Assembly: GCA_963978895.1 (NCBI GenBank) | Contig: OZ022247.1 | Coordinates: 8,484,947-8,548,946 of the forward strand | Length of the DNA: 64,000 nt | Reading direction: 5' to 3' | Source: Erpobdella octoculata | Lineage: Eukaryota; Annelida; Clitellata; Hirudinida; Erpobdellidae | Shown: in pieces, positions 58,000 to 64,000 of the stretch | Layout of the letters: the number at the start of each line of letters is the position of its first letter | Numbering within the stretch: the stretch's first letter is position 1 | Notes under the pieces: model-generated | What the model saw: the letters and a program-made list of their open reading frames with translations, nothing else | Told to the model about the DNA's origin: nothing | Database searches by the model: none | Program-made: the position numbers and the translations under genes

Positions 58000-58634
58000 C
58001 TGTTGTCGAATTGAATTAACTCAATTAGTTGAACTTGATAAACGTTTGAGATATTTGCATAGACGTGAATTGATTTCTCATATAAAAGAATTGTTAAACT
58101 ATCAAAGCGATTTATAAAAATAAGCAAATTTTTTAAAACCTGTGCTGTTATATTATTCTTACTCGTGAGTATGTAAACCAATGCTTTCATACTTGGCATT
58201 CTTACAACGATAAGACAAATAATAGAACACCAAACAAGATGAGATATGATTTTATCTCTTAAAAAAGAAAATAAATTATTGACAGGCCAACATCAGCTAG
58301 AATTTATATTTAAAGAAAATATTTAATAAAATTTAATTTTAATAATTAATTATGTGTAAAATTATCAAACTAGTTTAGCATGAGAAGAACAGATTTTTAA
58401 ATTATAGGAAGTTATTAAATAATGGATCTCCTCATAGTTCTGTTAATAAATAAATAAATAAATAAATACATACAAGTTCAAGATAATAAAAAAACTTTAT
58501 AAAATTAAAATAATTAACATAATTATGATTATGAAACATAATAAATACAACAAACATCTGCTAAACAGATTTACTAAATAAATTAAGAAGTTCCTGTTCC
58601 TTGAATACAATTTACAAAATAATTAGAAAAGAAA
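58000..58634. other. Upstream intron of the phosphatase gene
   Basis: AT-rich; contains (AAAT)n at about 58446-58470. No phosphatase exon could be identified. Confidence 0.5.
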
Positions 58635-59480
58635 TGCTTAATTGCATTGTAGGACACACAATGCTGATGACATATATTGTAGAAAACAAATTCAGATCAC
58701 ATATATACTGTAGAACACACATGCTGATCACATATATACTGTAGAACACACAATGCTGATCACATATATTGTAGAACACACAATGCTGATCACATATATT
58801 GTAGAAAACAAATTCAGATCACATATACTGTAGGACACACAATGCTGATCGCATATATTGTAGAACACACAATGCTGATCACATATATACTGTAGAACAC
58901 ACATGCTGATCACATATATACTGTAGAACACACAATGCTGATCACATATATTGTAGAACACACAATGCTGATCACATATATACTGTAGGACACACAATGC
59001 TGATCGCATATATTGTAGAACACACAATGCTGATCACATATATACTGTAGAACACACAATGCTGATCACATATATTGTAGAACACACAATGCTGATCACA
59101 TATATTGTAGAAAACAAATTCAGATCACATATACTGTAGGACACACAATGCTGATCGCATATATTGTAGAACACACAATGCTGATCACATATATACTGTA
59201 GAACACACATGCTGATCACATATATACTGTAGAACACACAATGCTGATCACATATATTGTAGAACACACAATGCTGATCACATATATACTGTAGAACACA
59301 CAATGCTGATCACATATATATACTGTAGAACACACAATGCTGATCACATATATACTGTAGAACACACGATGCTGATCACATATACTGTAGAACACACAAT
59401 GCTGATCACATATGTTGTAGAACACACAATGCTGATCACATATACTGTAGAACACACAATGCTGATAGTGATAACTTATC
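58635..59480. repeat. Minisatellite with higher-order repeat
   Basis: About 28 copies of a 26-32-bp unit (acacacaatgctgatcacat plus atattgtaga). Two variant types alternate (with and without an extra atac). A block containing the rare variant aaaacaaattcag recurs at 58805 and 59111, i.e. a higher-order period of about 306 bp. Frames reading CVLQYICDQH across it are artefacts of the repeat. Confidence 0.93.
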
Positions 59481-60639
59481 TTGTAGAATATTTTAATACA
59501 CTCAAATTTCCCTTTGGAGAAGGAAAATTGTCCAGGGTGAGAAAATGACCTACTAGACTCTTTACACATTACTCATCACATAGTGTTTAACCCATTTTCA
59601 AGAATAGAGTTTATACAAATCATTTAGGGAGTGTGAGAAGCAGCACTTAACAGAAACACCATAAGGAAGGAAGTCATTGACCAGACAACATTTTATAAAC
59701 AAAATTAAGAGTTCCTGGAATACCCACATTCCTGAAATTGTCTTCCAAAAAAACATAACATACCTATTATTATACCTACTATTTGAAAACAGTTAATTGG
59801 TCATTTTAGGCTAAAAACCGATATACTTTTAAAGATATTGTACAATCTCAGATATTGTACAATCTCAGAGATTGTACAACACTGTACAGAAAGTACACAA
59901 AATCAAAACACTAGAAATATGCACAGAAAAATATCTAAATTCAACAAAAACATCTTCACAAGTAACAACTTCTTGTCAACGAACACATTGTTTAAACAAC
60001 TTTCTCAATTATAGGAAGGTGCCATATATTGTTTGCATGCACATTTTGTACACATTTTTAACAAACCAATAGATGGAAGTAAATAAAATGACTTCAAGCT
60101 TAACATTATTTATATTAGGATCATTAAAGTTACAATGTTGCCATGCCATGTTAGTGCATATAAACATAAAAGCTTGTTCTTGGCAGACAGACTTTAGTGG
60201 CGATCAGAATATATGAATATATATGAGCCTGAATGAGCCATGCACCACTAAAGAGACTGGCTTGTTACACTAGTTGATGGAGTTCTTTTTATTTCATATT
60301 CTACTTCTTCGCTTTTAGTTTGTTGTCAGCCTGCGTACTCGAGCTTTTACGCTGCCTGGCGGTATTTTCAAAAAAATTTCGATATTTCTTTTCTATCGGT
60401 ATAAAATTTATAAAAAAAACGTTCGAAAAATACACGAAAATAATTTATTACGCTTTTCTCCATGATTACCATTGTTTTGTACTGTCATAATATAATTGTA
60501 AAATGTGTAGAATTCTATTTTAATTAGTGATAATGACTTGTCAGTGTGCATTTTTTTGAGCCATATTGTGTGCAAGATACAGTTTCACTATTTATTCATG
60601 TTGAAATAACTTTATTAAAAAAATGTAAATGTTTGATAA
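59481..60639. other. No gene recognised
   Basis: AT-rich. A tandem duplication of about 21 bp (atattgtacaatctcagata) lies near 59836-59880. Nothing else supportable, including no PTP exon. Confidence 0.5.
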
Positions 60640-60830
60640 TTTATAGAGCCCCTTTTTCGCGTTGTTCAAAGGCGCTGTTCTTTTACATGCCCCACGGAGA
60701 GAACAATTTTACCCGCTAAGTTTTCCGTTGACATGGGCTACTAGGCAGTGAGTGGGAGTTGAACCGTGAAGCTATCACATTCAAGGCTAACGCTCTACCA
60801 ACTTAGCTAACCTAGCACCTTTTACACAAC
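60640..60830 (-). mobile_element. tRNA-derived SINE
   Basis: On the minus strand: A-box tagctaagttggtagagcg (60809-60791) and B-box GGTTCAACTCC (60765-60755) at normal spacing, then a tail ending aacgcgaaaaaggggctcta (about 60645). The tRNA arms do not all pair and a LINE-like tail follows, so it is a SINE rather than a tRNA gene. The tail resembles part of the insertion at 50975-51150. Confidence 0.75.
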
Positions 60831-60904
60831 ATTAAATATAATATTAAATAATATTAAAATTATAAATATATAATTAAAAACAACATCTATGTTTTGATTC
60901 TTTC

Positions 60905-60993
60905 TTACATTGACCTCTAGTGTGTAGTCGGCCCCCCAAATTGCTGTTGACAGTTAATGCAGCCCTCCGGCCAAAAAGTTTGGAGACCCCTAT
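60905..60993. mobile_element. hAT element end
   Basis: cggccctccggccaaaaagt-like sequence (here gcagccctccggccaaaaag) followed by tttggagacccctat, the well-known right-end style of Charlie/Zaphod-type hAT elements. The other end was not located. Confidence 0.55.
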
Positions 60994-62769
<1,776 letters not shown>

Positions 62770-62883
62770 GACGAGCTGTTAAAAAAGTATACTAAAAGAA
62801 AATGGGCTGCTATATTTAACAGAGCATGCCTAAAAGAAAATGTATATGGAAATATTGTTTATATATATATATATATATATATA

Positions 62884-64000
62884 CTAGTGAGTGTACCCGG
62901 CGTTGCCCGGGTTTTTAGAGGTTTTTCTAATGCATGTCTTTTTCACTCCCGTTTCCTTCCCACTTGCGCTCCCGTCGTTATCCATTCCCTGTCGCTTTCC
63001 CGCTCATTCTTTCGCTCTCAGTTGCCACCCCCCTAGATCCGATTCTGCATACATACATACATACTAGGGTTGCACCGGACTTGAGTTTTTCAAATCCGGC
63101 CGGGGCCGGTTCTGGCCGGATTCATAATTCAAAATACGGCCGGGGCCGGTCTTGTCATATTTTATTATTCAATATTCATCTTTTTGTTCAATTGCAAGTT
63201 ATCATTGAAAACCAATGTAGTAACCAACAGACAATATCAGCTTTATTTCAAATAAACAATAAACAAATAATAGTAAACAATATTCGAAGAGGTGGCAGTG
63301 GCAGCTTCAACAGCAGCCACCATCAAAGACTTTAGACTGTTTATCTCACTGTACAGGATTGGATACTTAGATCTTAGATGAGTAAGCAGAGAAGACGTAG
63401 AAAAACGTTTGGGAGTATTAGTCTGGCCGCGTGACAACTCCGTGTAGCAGTGTTTACAAACACTGAAATAAATAAATAAATAAATGCGTTAAATCCAGCT
63501 CCAAATCCGGCCGGAGCCGGATTTGACCGGATTCGGAAAAATGGCCGGTTTTCGGTGCAACCCTAATACATACATACATACATACATATAAACATACATA
63601 CATACGGCTCTGAAGTTCACTTGACCGTGGCGCCACTTAAAAGATTCTTTTCAAAAAACATACATATATATACTCCCGTTCCCGTACTTCTCATTATCTC
63701 TTTTCCACTCTTTCCTAACTTCTTTTAGCCCATTAAACGTAAAATAGATTTGCTAAAAGTTATTTGAAGCCTTCAAACGTTGTTACGTAAACTAAATTTG
63801 AATTTTATTACACAAATTACCTTTGATGGTCGTATATAGGCACTTTCGGCCTGGAAAGTTTTTTTGCCCACCTGAGCCGGGAGATGGAGTTGTGAGTCCA
63901 AACCTTATTGACATTCATCCCCTGTATGAGAACTACCTCTTTGCCAAATTTCATCAAGATCGCTCTCCCACTCCGCTCATTTTGTGACCGATTTCAATTT
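62884..64000 (-). mobile_element. Helitron in minus orientation, running off the window
   Basis: CTAG 3' terminus at 62887-62884 (minus), flanked by T, with hairpin acccgggcaacgccgggt and the cctctaaaaa upstream motif shared with the 42.1-kb Helitron. At 63970-64000 the reverse complement of the 42.2-kb interior appears (ctcattttgtgaccgatttc), so the element continues beyond the edge. Interrupted by a hAT at 63065-63565. Confidence 0.75.
63065..63565. mobile_element. 501-bp hAT-like MITE
   Basis: TIR TAGGGTTGCACCGG on the left; the right end read inward is TAGGGTTGCACCGAAAACCGG. Flanked by atacatac on both sides (63057-63064 and 63566-63573), an 8-bp duplication, though it lies in a CATA repeat and so could be coincidental. 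Many copies of ccggccgg(g)gccgg near each end. No coding sequence. Confidence 0.75.

Noticed and set aside
58728..59569. Frames with repeated Cys-Val-Leu-Gln-Tyr-Ile-Cys motifs
   Set aside because: Pure products of the minisatellite; no start context, no homology, no conservation of frame outside the array.
60755..60809. tRNA gene on the minus strand
   Set aside because: A and B boxes are good but the arms do not pair fully and a LINE-like tail follows; called a SINE.

Overview
The window is nuclear DNA of an AT-rich invertebrate metazoan. Genes have introns of about 70 bp to several kb with ordinary GT-AG sites. The spaces between and inside them are filled with microsatellites, minisatellites and several layers of transposable elements. 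I cannot place the phylum: the host genes (WDR17, GINS2, a PTPN1/2-type phosphatase, a TGF-beta-receptor-like ectodomain) are general animal genes, and the element mix (Helitron, hAT, pogo/Tigger, piggyBac, P element, CR1/jockey-like LINEs, tRNA-type SINEs) is common in marine and other invertebrates. All exon coordinates were built by hand from splice sites, reading frame and phase; no transcript data were available.

Layout: (1) 2022-12939, + strand, the last 24 exons of a WDR17 orthologue (1,079 codons plus stop); its 5' exons lie left of the window. Several introns carry minisatellites, SINE-like pieces, two TA arrays and a 1.4-kb hAT-like element. (2) 13842-17838, - strand, a seven-exon leucine-rich-repeat gene, tail to tail with WDR17. 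(3) About 17.9-27.3 kb, a transposon graveyard: a pogo/Tigger relic split by two Helitrons in tandem, a perfect 223-bp palindrome, a long-TIR relic and a decayed LINE. (4) 28207-32213, + strand, complete GINS2 (PSF2) in five exons. (5) 32890-36945, - strand, convergent with GINS2: a six-exon gene for a secreted-then-anchored protein with an activin-receptor/BAMBI-like cysteine-rich ectodomain, one membrane segment and a short tail without a kinase. (6) About 37-49.8 kb, a second transposon block: nested hAT elements, a TTAA-bounded piggyBac, a short Helitron, an intact-looking P-element/THAP9-type transposase ORF, a foldback element with long inverted repeats, and a BED-finger hAT remnant. (7) 49865-52471, + strand, the last three exons of an unrecognised host-like gene. 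(8) 55802-57999, - strand, the 3' half of a PTPN1/PTPN2-type tyrosine phosphatase with an ER-anchor tail; its 5' exons were not found and may lie beyond the right edge. (9) 58-64 kb, a higher-order minisatellite, a tRNA-type SINE, a hAT end, and a minus-strand Helitron running off the window with a small hAT element inside it.

The host genes do not form one pathway: WDR17 is a WD40 scaffold, GINS2 belongs to the CMG replicative helicase, the phosphatase acts at the ER on tyrosine-kinase signalling, and the BAMBI-like protein would act on TGF-beta/BMP signalling if the assignment is right. The most notable observations are the kinase-less receptor-like gene, the tandem Helitrons with textbook A/T flanks, covarying Helitron 3' hairpins, the perfect palindrome, the foldback element with a 10-bp flanking repeat, and the intact P-element transposase.
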